From Protonemura montana (taxonomy: Eukaryota; Arthropoda; Insecta; Plecoptera; Nemouridae): DNA of 64,000 nt. The DNA lies in NCBI GenBank assembly GCA_947568835.1, contig OX387609.1, forward strand, positions 6,463,660-6,527,659, given 5' to 3'. Under the pieces are notes generated by a model. That model was not told the DNA's origin and did not search any database. It saw only the letters and a list, made by a program, of their open reading frames with translations. This document shows positions 17,101 to 29,600 of the stretch, piece after piece. Each line of letters begins with the position of its first letter. The first letter of the stretch is position 1. The position numbers and the translations under genes are program-made.

Positions 17101-19957
17101 ATTTTTCAACTCTGAGTTAAGCTCCTAACTCATAGAAACAGCTGACTTTCACTGCTTGTGATTGGTTGTTGCCATGGCAATTAATTTAACTCCCACTTTA
17201 TCTAGGAGTTGAGAAATTTGTGTTACCGGACATTAGCTAATAATACTAGCTATGGCAAAGAATAGAAGTTGAAATGTTTATCTCACTAAGCTAAAGCTGC
17301 TTATGTTGTAAAAATATATATATTTGTTGAGTAGTTAAATGAGCGTAGCGAGTAAAACAAATATTAAATGTGATAACAAGGAAAAAATTAATGACTTTTA
17401 AGTGTGTTTGTTTACTTTTTTGGCCAAAAAGTTAAACTGATTTGAATGAAATTTGCAGTTCACTTTCTAAACTTTTCAGCTAATATATGATACTTTTTTT
17501 TTATATAATCGGCAAGTTGTGTCTTTTTTAGTCAATGTTTATAAAATTGTTGATAAACAATCAGACACCTTGTTAGATTTAAATTTGCAAATATAGTTTT
17601 CATGGCAAATTTTAAAAAATGCAGTAATTTTTACAGTAAAAGAGAGAGCCTTTGTTAACCAAATGTACGAAAATAAGAATAAGGGCTACTTCTTATCGAA
17701 TAAAAATTAAGAAATAAATTCCAAAAGAAACTACACTCATTTGACTACAACGCAACACATTTTGCAATGCAAGCCCTTTAGAGTTATTCTATGTGGATGC
17801 CAAATCAAAATGATGTATTAATTTATTTTCTGACTAATTAGGCAATGTATCTTTTACAGTGGTCTTTAATGATGTTAAGATGGTTTTGTGTTTAATGGTA
17901 AACTATTGGTAGACATTACTTCATGAAGCCGGTGTAGACGCTGACCCAAAGTCCGTAAGGTCCATTCAAATTGTCCGTCCAGCCAGTCAGGGGTTCTTCA
18001 AACGCTCCCACCACTGAAAATACACAGACATTACAACAAAACCCAGCATAGGTAATGTTTCGGTGGTCTATGTAAGATATTCCAATTAAAGGATTTATCT
18101 AAAAAAAATCTAGATCTAAGTAAAAATTGGTACCTAGGGCACAAAAAACATTTCTGTTATAGGGTGTGTTTTGAAACATACTGGATTTACTAACTCCAGT
18201 AGGATTCCATTTAATGATTTTAATGTACACAACAAATTAGATCCAATAACCTCTTTTTGTTGCTGTAACCAAAACAGAGTTTTAGCTTAACGCCCATTAA
18301 TTTAAATGTAAAGGTGTAGTCACAGTGGTAACAACCTTTAAAAATGTAGAAACACTGTTAGTGATTGGCTGATCGTCTTTTAAGCACTGGGATTAAATTT
18401 AAATACTACTCTGTGAACCTGCCCCCATGTAGATTTATTAAGTTTTAGAACTCAGCTGCAAACAGTTAGCTCCAGTAAGCTTTGACCACAGGTTGGTAAC
18501 TTAAAATTTCAGTCCATCAGTCACCACTGTATGTAATCAAAGCTTTGTTTTTGAATATACAATTAATTCATCAAGTACCTAAATATACTACTTGACTAGA
18601 TTTCAACGGTGATTACTGTCTTGCGCTGCGATTCCAAGTTTTTTTTTTCTTGATGCCGACATCTGCCGACTTGATTAACATCTGCTAGCAACGCCAATGG
18701 ATGTAATGGAGCATATGCATATGTATCGATCGACCCCCATCAATCAAAATCTCAGATTTGCCCTGTTGGAGCAGAAATTGTGAGCGTACGTACCAATGGA
18801 TGGTCGAACCAAGACGAGAGGCAGCCTGTCGCGATGGTCGTTGATTATTTGTTCGGCCAACGCTTTTGTGAACACGTAAGAGTTGGGGATTAAACGTCCT
18901 AGCATCCTGCAAAGAACAAAATCAAGACATTTCTTTTGATCAGTAGCGTGCTGCGGGGCGAGGACGTGCGTATGCTCACATTTTTACTATCCTGTTTTCT
19001 GATATATTTAAACAGTAAAAGCTATCCCCTGAGCTAGAATAAAATGCATGCATTTGACATTGTAAATGAGTTCCGAAATTGACTAACTAAACTACTCAAT
19101 TAACTAACTTAGCCAACTAATTTTGGCATGAGACAATCAACGTAGTCTTTAGCTCCCTCCATCTCCACCATCTTGATGGCCACATTCCAATCCCAGCCGT
19201 TTGGCGGCGGATAGATTTTCTCAACCACGTGTCTGTGCTGGCAAACGTTGCTGTACGCTGTCGAAACGTAAAGAAAAACCTGCCGACAGAAAGTACATAA
19301 GCGGCTCTCTTCCCAATTATTCCAATTTCAATATATTTGAATTGTAAATGCAGCAATATGTAAGAATCACTTGATTTCTCTTTAGTGTTCACTAAAAACA
19401 CTGCAAAAGCTGGAATAGTCAATTGCCCTTAGCACTTTTACTCTTTCATACTTTTTACTCTGAGGGTTAGCGCTAAAGTTAAACGGCCTTTCCGAAAAAA
19501 AGCCGTCAAATGACTACTTTACCGACAAAAATCAAATGAGGCAACTAAGCGGAGTAACTGTCGTTGTGAATGTTTAGAAATTCCAATTCAGATTACTCGC
19601 ATTTGAGACTGGCTTAAATTAAATAAAGTGTTTTTAATGCTAATCTCAATGATTGATATACTTGCATAATTATTTTGTATTATTAAATTGTAGGGGTTTG
19701 TTAAAAAGGATAGCTGCAATCGCTATCAGGCACCTATCGTTTCTACATGTTGGCGGCTTGTTTGCTTAGCAGAAAGCTTAACATTAATGCTGGTCACCTG
19801 ACTTTTCCTACAAACTCAATGCTACTACACAGGTAGTCCTTTTTGAGTAAAAGTGGTTGCATAAAATGACGCACTTTCGTCATCCTAACAAGATTTATGG
19901 CCTTATTGTCACTTAAAACTAAACAAATAGGAACTTTTCTGAATTATTTTTTCTGTT

Positions 19958-20018
<61 letters not shown>

Positions 20019-20830
20019 GATTATTATTATTATTATTATTCTTATTCTTATTCTTATTATTATTTTTTTTTTATACTTTATACAACATTACCTACCTTTA
20101 CATTTATCCTAGAATGCGAGATTACTAGAATCCAATTACTTTGTACTTGTCAGTGGCAAATAAATAAATCAAAGTACTGTTTTATTTGTATTTGTATTTA
20201 TTGGATACTGATAAGTACCTACATGGTATTTGCATGGGGCTTAATTTAACATAATTTAGAGACGTATAGAGTGATTTAGAGTAATAATAATAACATTAAT
20301 AGTAAAATGTACATGAATAATAAATAATAGTGCCTATGCCCCATCAGGACGAAAATCTGAATGAGCTTAATATGTAAACTCACCTTCAGGTTCTGCATAC
20401 CAAGAGCGAGATTAACGACCTCCCGAGTTCCTCTCACGTTCAACAACACCGCATCGTTGATCGGTTCATCGAATCTCACAGATGCAGCCGAATGAAACAC
20501 AACGGAAACTTCCCGGTGCAACATTTCTTTGTCTTCGGAACTCAGCCCCAACCCCAATTCCTTGACATCGCCTGCGATTGCTCGGAGTTTGTCAAACGCT
20601 CCTGGCTCATTCTGACGGATGGTATCGAAGAGAGCCTGTTTTGTCAAGTCTTGGATTCTGTCTTGCGATTGTTTGCCTTTCTTGGGGCGGATCAGCAAAT
20701 AGATGGTGTGCAGGTCCGGACACGAGCGAAGGAGTTTCTCGATCAACACTTTTCCCATGAAACCTGTGCCACCCGTGATGAATATCTTTTGGCCGCTGTA
20801 GAATTCTGGTATCGATTGAACTGTGGTCAT
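14190..20830 (-). CDS. Fatty acyl-CoA reductase, copy FAR-2 (8 exons, complete)
   Basis: Second copy of the array. Exons: 20830-20384, 19279-19114, 18898-18794, 18013-17920, 16461-16357, 15710-15471, 15025-14768, 14295-14190. The total is 1521 nt, 506 aa, with the same phases as the other copies. It starts MTTVQSIPEF; TGGTGFMG and YVFTK are intact and the C-terminus reads LYWLDRSVTWAFYSAIIWAV. The donor after exon 2 reads GC (19113-19112) instead of GT, so this would be a GC-AG intron. In exon 5 it has MHSKGSVALDY where FAR-1 and FAR-3 have MYSKGLVALDY. Intron 4 holds a minus-strand LINE 3' fragment, and intron 1 an (ATT)n tract. The upstream block resembles those of FAR-1 and FAR-3 but is cut short at about 22817. 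No disabling change was seen. Confidence 0.91.
16500..17053 (-). mobile_element. LINE 3' fragment in FAR-2 intron 4 (minus strand)
   Basis: An insertion of about 550 bp absent from FAR-1 and FAR-3, where TTGCATCGTTGTTTCTTACACG is nearly continuous. Begins with a T run at 16501-16514, that is, a poly(A) tail on the minus strand. Minus-strand translation gives RALSHRLREKLSLMGRKF, then WFTDKGFYSIQEILDNE*, resembling the last residues of many insect LINE proteins. 5' truncated. Confidence 0.72.
19960..20062. repeat. (ATT)n microsatellite in FAR-2 intron 1
   Basis: ATT array with GATT and CTT interruptions towards its 3' end. Confidence 0.95.
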
Positions 20831-20854
20831 TTTGAAACTTTATACAAACAGTTG

Positions 20855-20890
<36 letters not shown>

Positions 20891-22816
20891 GGCTGGAATT
20901 TTATGAAGTAGTCACAGTACAATGGGTCTTTATGATAAGAATTTTGAAAAAAAAAAAAAACGATGTGGAACTCAATTCACCCCCAACACCTTTTCTACTG
21001 TCCGTAATACGTATCGACAAATAAGTGGTGCCAGTTTATGATGTTTATTCAAAATCTAACATTTTTTTAAATTACAACAATTAGAATTGATTTGTGGGAT
21101 TTTCATGTGGTGGGATTAGACTTCGAACAATTGCATTACCCTTTTAATTGAATTATTTGCTAAGAGTAATTAGATGTAAAATTCAAATTTTATGCTTTAT
21201 CCTGCAATTAATTCAGTTCACTTAACTATATGTTTACCGGAAACAAAACCAACAGCTAATTGAACCATGCTCTTGGTGGGAATGTCAAATCAAAAGTCAA
21301 TCAAATGCAGCTGCTTCTTCCTCCCTAGACTAAAATCTATTACCAACACCCACTCATTAAAACTTGCGTACCATGCCCATCTCCAATCCCACCTCTCGTA
21401 TGGCCTCCTCTTCTGGGGAACCTCACCCCATGCACAACGAATATTCAAAATGCAAAAAAAGGCAGTACGCATCATTGCAGGCATCTCCTGCCGCAAAACT
21501 TGCAGACCTTACTTCACAACCCACAATATCCTTACCCTCACCTGTACCATCATCCAGATAGCCAGCACCCTCGTATGATCCCACCCTGAACTCTTCCCCC
21601 TGAATTCCTCCATCCACACTCACGCAACCAGAAGTAGAAAAGAAATTCGCATCGTTCCACACCACAACTCCCTCTTCACACAAAGTCCCCTCTTCTTATG
21701 TACAAAAATATTCAACCACCTCCCGACCCACATCAAAGAATACTCTCTACGCAGCAGCTTCTACTACTACCTACGAAACTTTCTCATCCAAAACCCCTAA
21801 TACAACCTAGAGGAACACCTCACCTTTACATCAGACCATGTCCCCCTGGCCCATCAACAATGAAGTCACTGATGATAATGACGACTTAGAACAAATGACG
21901 ACTTAGAACAAACCACCTAACTATTGATGCTAGTTCCTAATCATTACTTTTAGTATGCCATCATTATTGACATTATACATAAGTTATTGTCATATTAGAA
22001 CCAAAGATTATTATATTTTACAACCAATACTATACCATTAAGCCACTATCCTTACCATTACTACCACTATTATATTTATAATGTTATTATATTATATTAT
22101 AGTATATACAACTCTATACCATTATTACTATTTTACCACCTTTATTTACTTTTTCATGTTATAAACGGTACAATATTACCATGTTACCTACTTATAAAAA
22201 TCTTTACTAGAATAGGCCCATACAACTACAATGTACTTGTCAGCAGCCAATAAACAAATAAACATTCTGTTTTATTTTTTTTTACTTTAATTTTTATTTC
22301 CAGGATACAGACACCAATATCCCATGGCTGAGGTAGGGATCTTTCGTGAAACCTTACCTCATTCTTGCAGTCTGTTGGGTTATTACTTTGATAATTTTAT
22401 TAAAGATTATCTAAGAAGATTATTAAATGTAAATACAAAATGTGTCAACCAAAGTCAATTATTCTCGTGATGGAAGAAATTGAAGAACTCTGCTAGAAAG
22501 GAGAAAAAGAATTAAGTATCTACCAATATATTTTCGAACGTCTCTTACCATAACTACCATACTTCCTCAATGATGATGACATTTAATTAGCATTTAACGC
22601 ATTATTTTATTAAAAAAAGAAAACTTTTTTTATTTTAGGAAAACTATACCTCCATATTGCTCCTTTGCTCATATTGGCTTCATCCTCGACTCTCATTATG
22701 GATTCAAGTAGGAAGACGTTCAGAACAAGAAACTTTTAAGTGAAATAAGTACCACTCGATGTAAGCTTGATTTTCATGGGCACCCTTACCTATGCCATTG
22801 TAAAACCTGGTAAAAC
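20831..22816. other. FAR-2 upstream block, truncated
   Basis: No host gene. Homologous to the other upstream blocks but interrupted by a LINE (21285-22262) and ending at about 22817 after CCTGGTAAAAC. It joins FAR-1 3' flank directly and lacks any mTERF remnant. Confidence 0.7.
21285..22262 (+). mobile_element. LINE 3' fragment upstream of FAR-2
   Basis: Interrupts the FAR upstream block: sequence before (GCTCTTGGTGGGAAT) and after (TTTTATTTCC AGGATACAGACACC) is contiguous in the FAR-3 block near 11285-11340. Encodes the C-terminal end of the same LINE protein (SYGLLFWGTSPHAQRIFKMQ), with a stop after IASTLV and later frameshifts. The shared 3' UTR follows, ending in CAGCAGCCAATAAACAAATA. 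Nearest relative in the window is the 28609-31363 element. Confidence 0.85.
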
Positions 22817-23677
22817 GCTATAACGCTATAAACGGCAGCGACAGCGCTCAGAAGGGATTATCAATAGGGAGGGGATAGACTTTTGGCGACTATGGCCAAT
22901 GGAGCGGCTGCAGGGAAAGACAGTACTCTACGAGACAATCATATTCAGCTCGCAGATCGTGCCGCGCAAAAAGGCAGAATAGTCTTAGATAATTATTTGA
23001 AAATCCATTTTTTCAGAACAGGTTATGCATTTTTTATACTACAAATACAAATAGATGGTAAAAATTAATTTTGAAGGGTAAATGCACATTTAAATTGATT
23101 TGCATTTTGAAGGTTCATTTTCGTTGCCAAAGTTGAAAAAAAATCAGGCATTTTAGATGTTCCGGTAGATTTAACTTTTGATAGCTACATGCTAAGATCG
23201 CCTGACAGAGCTTTTCTTTATTACTGTTTGTATGCCATTTTACAACAAACTTTTTGCATACATTTTCAAGGACAATCTTATATACACATATAACCACAGA
23301 CAACAACATATAATCCCCTGAAATAGCAGTTAACAATTCTTCGTCAAAACAGGGTTATATAAAAAAATATTTGTACAGGTTTTTTCCGATTTCAAACCAA
23401 GTTTTATGTGTCAATACCAAAAGTACTTACAACCACACACACAAGAAATTATGAAAAGGGCGGTACCTCACGATGACACTTGTCTGGTAATGTAAAAAAA
23501 AATTCTCAAAAATCTCACTTAAAAGAAAGTGGCTTTAAAATCAAGATTATTTCTGTGAATTGAGGAAATACAGCATAAGCTATCGTGATATAAAATATGG
23601 CTTGCATATTTTTCTGAGCCACTCATATCAGTACCTACTGCAGCACACCATGTCGTTGGTTTAATCTCCAAGCGCTA
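22817..23677 (-). other. FAR-1 3' flank
   Basis: Homologous to the other two but starts later (at AAACGGCAGCGACAGCGC), giving a third, different junction. Candidate polyadenylation signal at 23222-23217. No gene seen. Confidence 0.5.
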
Positions 23678-26600
23678 CTAACTGAATAGCGCTGCAATCG
23701 AGTGGAAGGTGTTGGTGGTCGTTACTGCCCAGATTATAGCAGAGTAAAAAGCCCACGTGACGCTCTTGTCCAGCCAGTACAACCTGCAGCAAAAACCCCG
23801 GTGGACATTCAAGAGTGGTTACTACCTTTAAGAGCTTAAGAGGATTAAGGTGGTTTCATTTTTTTTCTTGAGGGTTCCAGGAAAATTATAGAAATTTTCA
23901 TTCTTTGTTTGGGTTTGTATGAACTGTTTAAATACTAAAAAACTATTCGAGCGTATGTTTTCCCGAAAATGTTGTAGAATTTTTTAACAAGAGATACTAG
24001 TTGAAAGGGAGGCTTTTAAAAATTCCGAGTTTTGAGGAACTCCAAAGTATTCTACACATAAGTGTAATTTATTGTGGTTTAATGAACAAACAATTAATTG
24101 TGAATTAAAAATTTTAAAAATCTAAATAATAAATTAATTGTAATAAAGTATCTTTGTTACAATTAATTTTTAAACAAAAAAAAAAGAGTTTCAGCAGAAT
24201 ACAGGTGCTCGTGTTAAAAACGTTTAGAAATGATGTTTAAGGCTTAAGATACCAACTCAATAGCAAGAAACCCATGACAACCTAACACTATCATCTCACC
24301 TGTTCACTTTGCGCCTTGCTTGCGGCAAAGTTTCGATAGGATCTTGCAACAAGTTAGCTCTGAAACCGAGCATGATCATCTCGACAGTTTTGTCGTCCCT
24401 TTTCCATACTTTTGAGTAGTCAAAGTCGTTCCGATCTGAAGTCGGCATGTCGCCAGCCAATCGGATAAATTCGGTGTTGTCAAACGTATAATGTATACTT
24501 ATGAAGCAGTGTGCTATGGTGGTTGAGTAGTAGATGCGTCGGTAGGTTTTAACAAACCTGGAACAGTTGAAAGTTCCAATTTGAAGACAGTATAGAAATT
24601 CCAAGTCTCGTTCTATTTCCAATATCGTTCAATCCCAAAATTGTATATCGATGATGGGTTTTACTTTAGAACCACTGGGATGAAAATGAGAAGAGTTAAT
24701 AGATAGATTCAAAAGTTTTGACAAAACTGTTTCTAACATCTAATAACTTCTTTACCAACAGAAATGTCCACCCTCTACACAGCCCTAGACAGAGGAGACC
24801 ACGCCATCGGTATTTTCTACGACTTTAGCAAGGCTTTTGATACTATAGACCACAACCTCCTCCAACACAAACTACACTCCCAAGGAATCCGAGGCACTGC
24901 CAATAAGTGGATCGCCTCATTCCACTCCAACCTCTCCCAAGTGGTCCGCATCAACTCCCTCTCACCCGACCAGCCTCCCTCCATCTCCACCCCCCTCGAC
25001 AACAAACAAGGCGTTCCCCAAAGCTCGGTCCTTTCGCCACTACTCTTCCTCCTCTACGTTAACGACTTACCGCAACTCATAACACAAGGCACTCTCTTCC
25101 AATTTGCCGATGACACAAACCACCTTCTGACCAACCCTAAATCCCAATCTATCGGCACCCTTGCCCTAACCGCAAACTTCCAAACCTCGACTATATCAAC
25201 CTACTGCCTTAACAACCGACTAGCACTTCAACCAGCCAAAACCACACTCATCTACTTCCAAACCAAAACCAACCCTCCTGACTCTTCCCCACTAATCAGA
25301 GTCAATGGACAAGTAATCCCCACGGCCCAATCAACAAAATTCCTCGGCCTACACATAACACCCAACCTAGACTGGTCCCTACACATCCAAAAATCCCTAT
25401 CCAAAATTAAAAGCACCTGCTTCCTCCTACGCCGCCTTAAGCGAATAGTCAACCTCCACACCCTAAAAATAGTATACCACGCCCACTTTCACTCTCATCT
25501 CACCTACGGCATTCTCTTTTGGGGCACCTCCCCCCCCCCCCCCCCACCCCCCCCCCCCCCCCCCCCCCCCCCCCACCCATAGAATCTTCATTGCCCAAGA
25601 ACTGGCAATACGAATCATTGCCGGATTATCCCGCCGGAAGACCTGTAAGCCCCACTTCATCGCCCATCAAATCCTAACCCTCACATGCACCCTTATCCAA
25701 ATAGCAAGCACCCTTGTCCGATCCCACCCCCACCTAATCCACTAAACTCCTCCATCCACACACACGAAACCAGACAAAGAAAGGAAATTCGCACTGTCCC
25801 ACACCGCACCACCCTTTTCACTCACTGCCCCTCTCACACCTGTGCAAAAATTTATAATCACCTCCCACCCCACATCAAAAACTCCACCAAACGCAGCTCC
25901 TTCGACACTTCCCTTAAAAACTTCCTCCTCCAAAACCCCTTCTTCAGTCTCGAGGAATACCTCACCTCCACTACCAACAAAGAACTCCTGGCTCCTCTAC
26001 CTTAGAGAAAATAATACGTATTATTTTCTCTAAGCCTCTACCCTAATGCTTTCCCTAACTTTTATGCAATTATATCTATTATTACAAATTTTAGTCACTT
26101 TACAATATAAACTATTATCTTATTATCAAATACTATATTTTCTAGTCATTACATTATATTATAAGTTACTTTGATACAGTTCCTAAATCGCTAGTTCCTA
26201 TGGCCCATACAAATACAATGTATTTTGTTAGTTGGCAACAAAATAAACACAATAAACAAACAAACCCTGCAAATTGCAAGACCCGGTACAATCTGAAAGA
26301 TTCCGCAAAGCCTAAACTTGTTTATTTAGGTCCGGTTTTACCAAAATCTCGCCTCCTAGTTGAAGTGTTAGTTGACACTATTACCATAACAACTTCCAAT
26401 CACATGCAGTGAAATCCAGATCTTTCTGTGAGTTAGATATCCAACTTATAGTTCAACATTTTTGGTAAAATCCGATCCTAGATATACTCACATTGGCTGT
26501 ATTCCATTGTATTTCATGACAGCATCAACCAAAATGCCGAAGGGAATGTGAAAAAAAATCATATGCAAGTAGAAACTCGCCCAGCTTTCTGTGAAAACGC

Positions 26601-29600
26601 ATCTCGGATACCAGACCAACTTGGAAGTTGGATGCTTGACGGCTACACGGGCCATGATTTCGTGCAAGTATTCCTGGCTTGTCATTTCCCACATCGAAGT
26701 GCAGTTGTAGACAGGTAGGTGAGAGTCGATACTACACAGAAAGAAACACGTTGACTGGTTAACTGATCCTCTACCAACAAACTATGTGGCTAAGAACGTA
26801 TCTCAACCAAAGTCTTTGATTGATACAAAATAATATTGTTGAAGTTCGTTTAAGAGGACGGTCACAAGCGCCATCGGGAGGCACTTACCGTTACCACGTG
26901 TCGGCAGAATAATTGTTTGAGTATTTTATTAGTGACACCGCAACACATGATCATAAAACCATGCAAACAGGTTTGCTCTAATGTTGATTTTCAAGCTCCA
27001 TATAAACCCCCTGAAGTTCATATGGTAATTTGAATATTATTATGTTTTTTTTTTCTTTTGACATCTATTTATTTATTCTCAAGGTCAACACATAGACATA
27101 TAAATGACATATTAAAATAAAATAATATAAAGAATAAAAAATACCCACTTAAGCTCTGCTTGTGTGTGGGAGAAAAATGTTACATCTCATTTTTTAGTTG
27201 TTTTTCTTTTGTTTCAAGATGTTTTACCGAATGCATATAAAATAATAATACTAATAATAAATGAAAATCAAAATAAGTAAATAAAATCAGAATCAAAATT
27301 GAGAGACGGTATGAGACTGGTTTCAGAAAACATTGGCAAAATGAATGACATCGTTACTGAAGTGAAAAGTTCATAGGGAAAGGAAGATTGTGTTCGGAAA
27401 AATACCTTAGGTTTGAGATCGCCCGTCGCCAAGCGATTACGATCATTGATTTCACTGCTGTGTCCACGGGCACATAATCCAAGGCCACCAAACCTTTGCT
27501 GTACATTGATCTGATGATAAAAGAGTAATGCTATTAGTACTTGCATCGTTGTTTCTTACACGAGCTGCTGAGATCTTGTATTGGTTAGACCCGGTATTTA
27601 AATATTTCAACTCTGAGTTAAGCTCCTAACTCATAGAAACAGCTGACTTTCACTGCTTGTGATTGGTTTTTGCCATGGCAATTAATTTAACTCCTACTTT
27701 ATCTAGGAGTTGAGAAATTTGTGTTACGGGACATTAGCTAATAATACTAGCTATGGCAAAGAATAGAAGTGAAATGTTTATCTTACATGATTACAAGAAA
27801 AAAATTAATGATTCTTAAGTGTGTTGGATTACTTTTTTTGGCCAAACAGTTAAACTGATTTGAATGAAATTTGCAGTTTACTTTCTAAACTATTGAGCTT
27901 ATATATGATTTTTTTTTTATATAATCGGCAAGTTGTGTCTTTTTAAGTCAATATTTATAAAAATGTTGATAAAAAATCAGACACCTTGCTAGATTTAAAT
28001 TTGCAAAAATAGTTTTCATGGCAAAGTTTTGAAATAACAGTTGTTTTTACAGTAAAAGAGAGAGTCTTTGTTAACTGAAGTACAAATAAAAGAAAAAGGG
28101 CTACTCTTTTTTAAATAAAAATTAAAAAATAAATTTCAAATGAAACTACACTCATTTGACTACAACGCAACACATTTTGCAATGCAAAGCCCTAAAGAGT
28201 TATTCTATGTGGATGCCAAATCAAAATGATCTATTTATTAATTTGCTGGCTTATTTGGCAAATTATCTTTTACGGTGGACTTTATTAACGTTGAGACGGT
28301 TTTGTGTTTAATGGTAAACTATTGGTAGACATTACTTTATGAAGCCGGTGTAGGCGGTCACCCAAAGTCCGTAAGGTCCATTCAAATTGTCTGACCAGCC
28401 AGTCAGGGGTGCTCCAAACGCTCCCAGCACTGAAAAAAGACGGACATTACAACCAAACCCAGCGTAGGTAAAGTTTATTTGGTTTATGTGGGATAGTCCA
28501 ATTCAAGGATTTATCAAAAAAATCTAGATCTAAGTAGAAATTGGGACCTAGTCCAAAAAAAAACATGTCTGTCGCAGGATGTGTTTCGAGACTTACTGGA
28601 TTTACTAAACCTAACCCAACCCGTATCACTCCCCACTCGGCAACTCTAATCGACAACATATTCACGACCCTCCCCTCCATTTCCATCACAGCCAACACAT
28701 TCGAAAGCGGCTTATCAGACCACCGAGCACTAAAAATAACCATCACCTCACCCGACAACACCCAACCCAAAAACAACTACATCCTAAAACGCAGTTACAA
28801 CAAAACAAACCACCAAAGATTTACGTCCCTCCTCAAGACAGAATCATGGTCACATATGACCCAGACTACCACAACTGACGACATGTACGACTCATTTATT
28901 GACACAGTAACAAAGCACCTTGATGACGCCTTCCCCATACGTAGAATTAAACTAAACAAAACCTCAATTAACGAATGGATCACTCCAGAAATCCGTGAGG
29001 AGGGTAAACACCTACGTAATATGCACGAGCGTTTAAATAACACCTCCCACCCCACCCCCCCTCCAAACTTAAAATCAGACTATAACAAAATGAAGAGACT
29101 ACATGCCAAAAAAATAAACAAGACTATCAAAGACTTCAACGACGAAAAAATTAGTAAATCGAGCAACAAATCAAAGACTGCCTGGAAACTCATTGACTCC
29201 CGGTCCAAGCCGGAACGCCCTAGAGAAAATCCCACGCTCCTAGTGAATGGAACTATCTTAACTAACCCCACAGCCATTGCTGAAGAATATAACCAGTTCT
29301 TTATCACAGCAGGCAACACTGCTCCCCCCATCCCAACATCAACCCCACCCCCAAAACCAATCACCGAAGCTGATCCCTACCCTACCAAATCAATGTTCCT
29401 ACATCCCACAAACCCAGCAGAAATCACCCTCATGGCCCAATCCCTAAAAAACAAACACTCTAGGGGACTAGACAATCTCACAGGCTCACTGATCGCCAAA
29501 AACATTGAATATCTAGCAGAACCCCTATCCCTCATAATTAATAACTCCTTCACTAATAGCATCTTCCCCTCAAAACTAAAACAGGCCCTAATCATACCAA

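Larger units (their letters stand above)
24766..26262 (+). mobile_element. LINE fragment in FAR-1 intron 6, with poly-C tract and palindrome
   Basis: Absent from intron 6 of FAR-2 and FAR-3, whose sequence is continuous across ACCAACAGAAAT. It starts within the reverse transcriptase (STLYTALDRGDHAIGIFYDF) and keeps GVPQSSVLSPLLFLLYVNDL (the usual GVPQGS Gly is Ser) and FADDTN. It is interrupted near 25531-25574 by a C homopolymer that shifts the frame. The remainder of the ORF runs to about 26005, followed by a 3' UTR and an ACAAAATAAACA-type tail. Related to, but clearly divergent from, the element at 28609-31363. Confidence 0.88.

Noticed and set aside
19897..20112. Ile-rich open frame
   Set aside because: Simply the (ATT)n microsatellite.
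28541..28608. Start of the LINE protein at 28541
   Set aside because: This stretch aligns with the uninterrupted FAR-2 intron, so the frame is open there only by chance.
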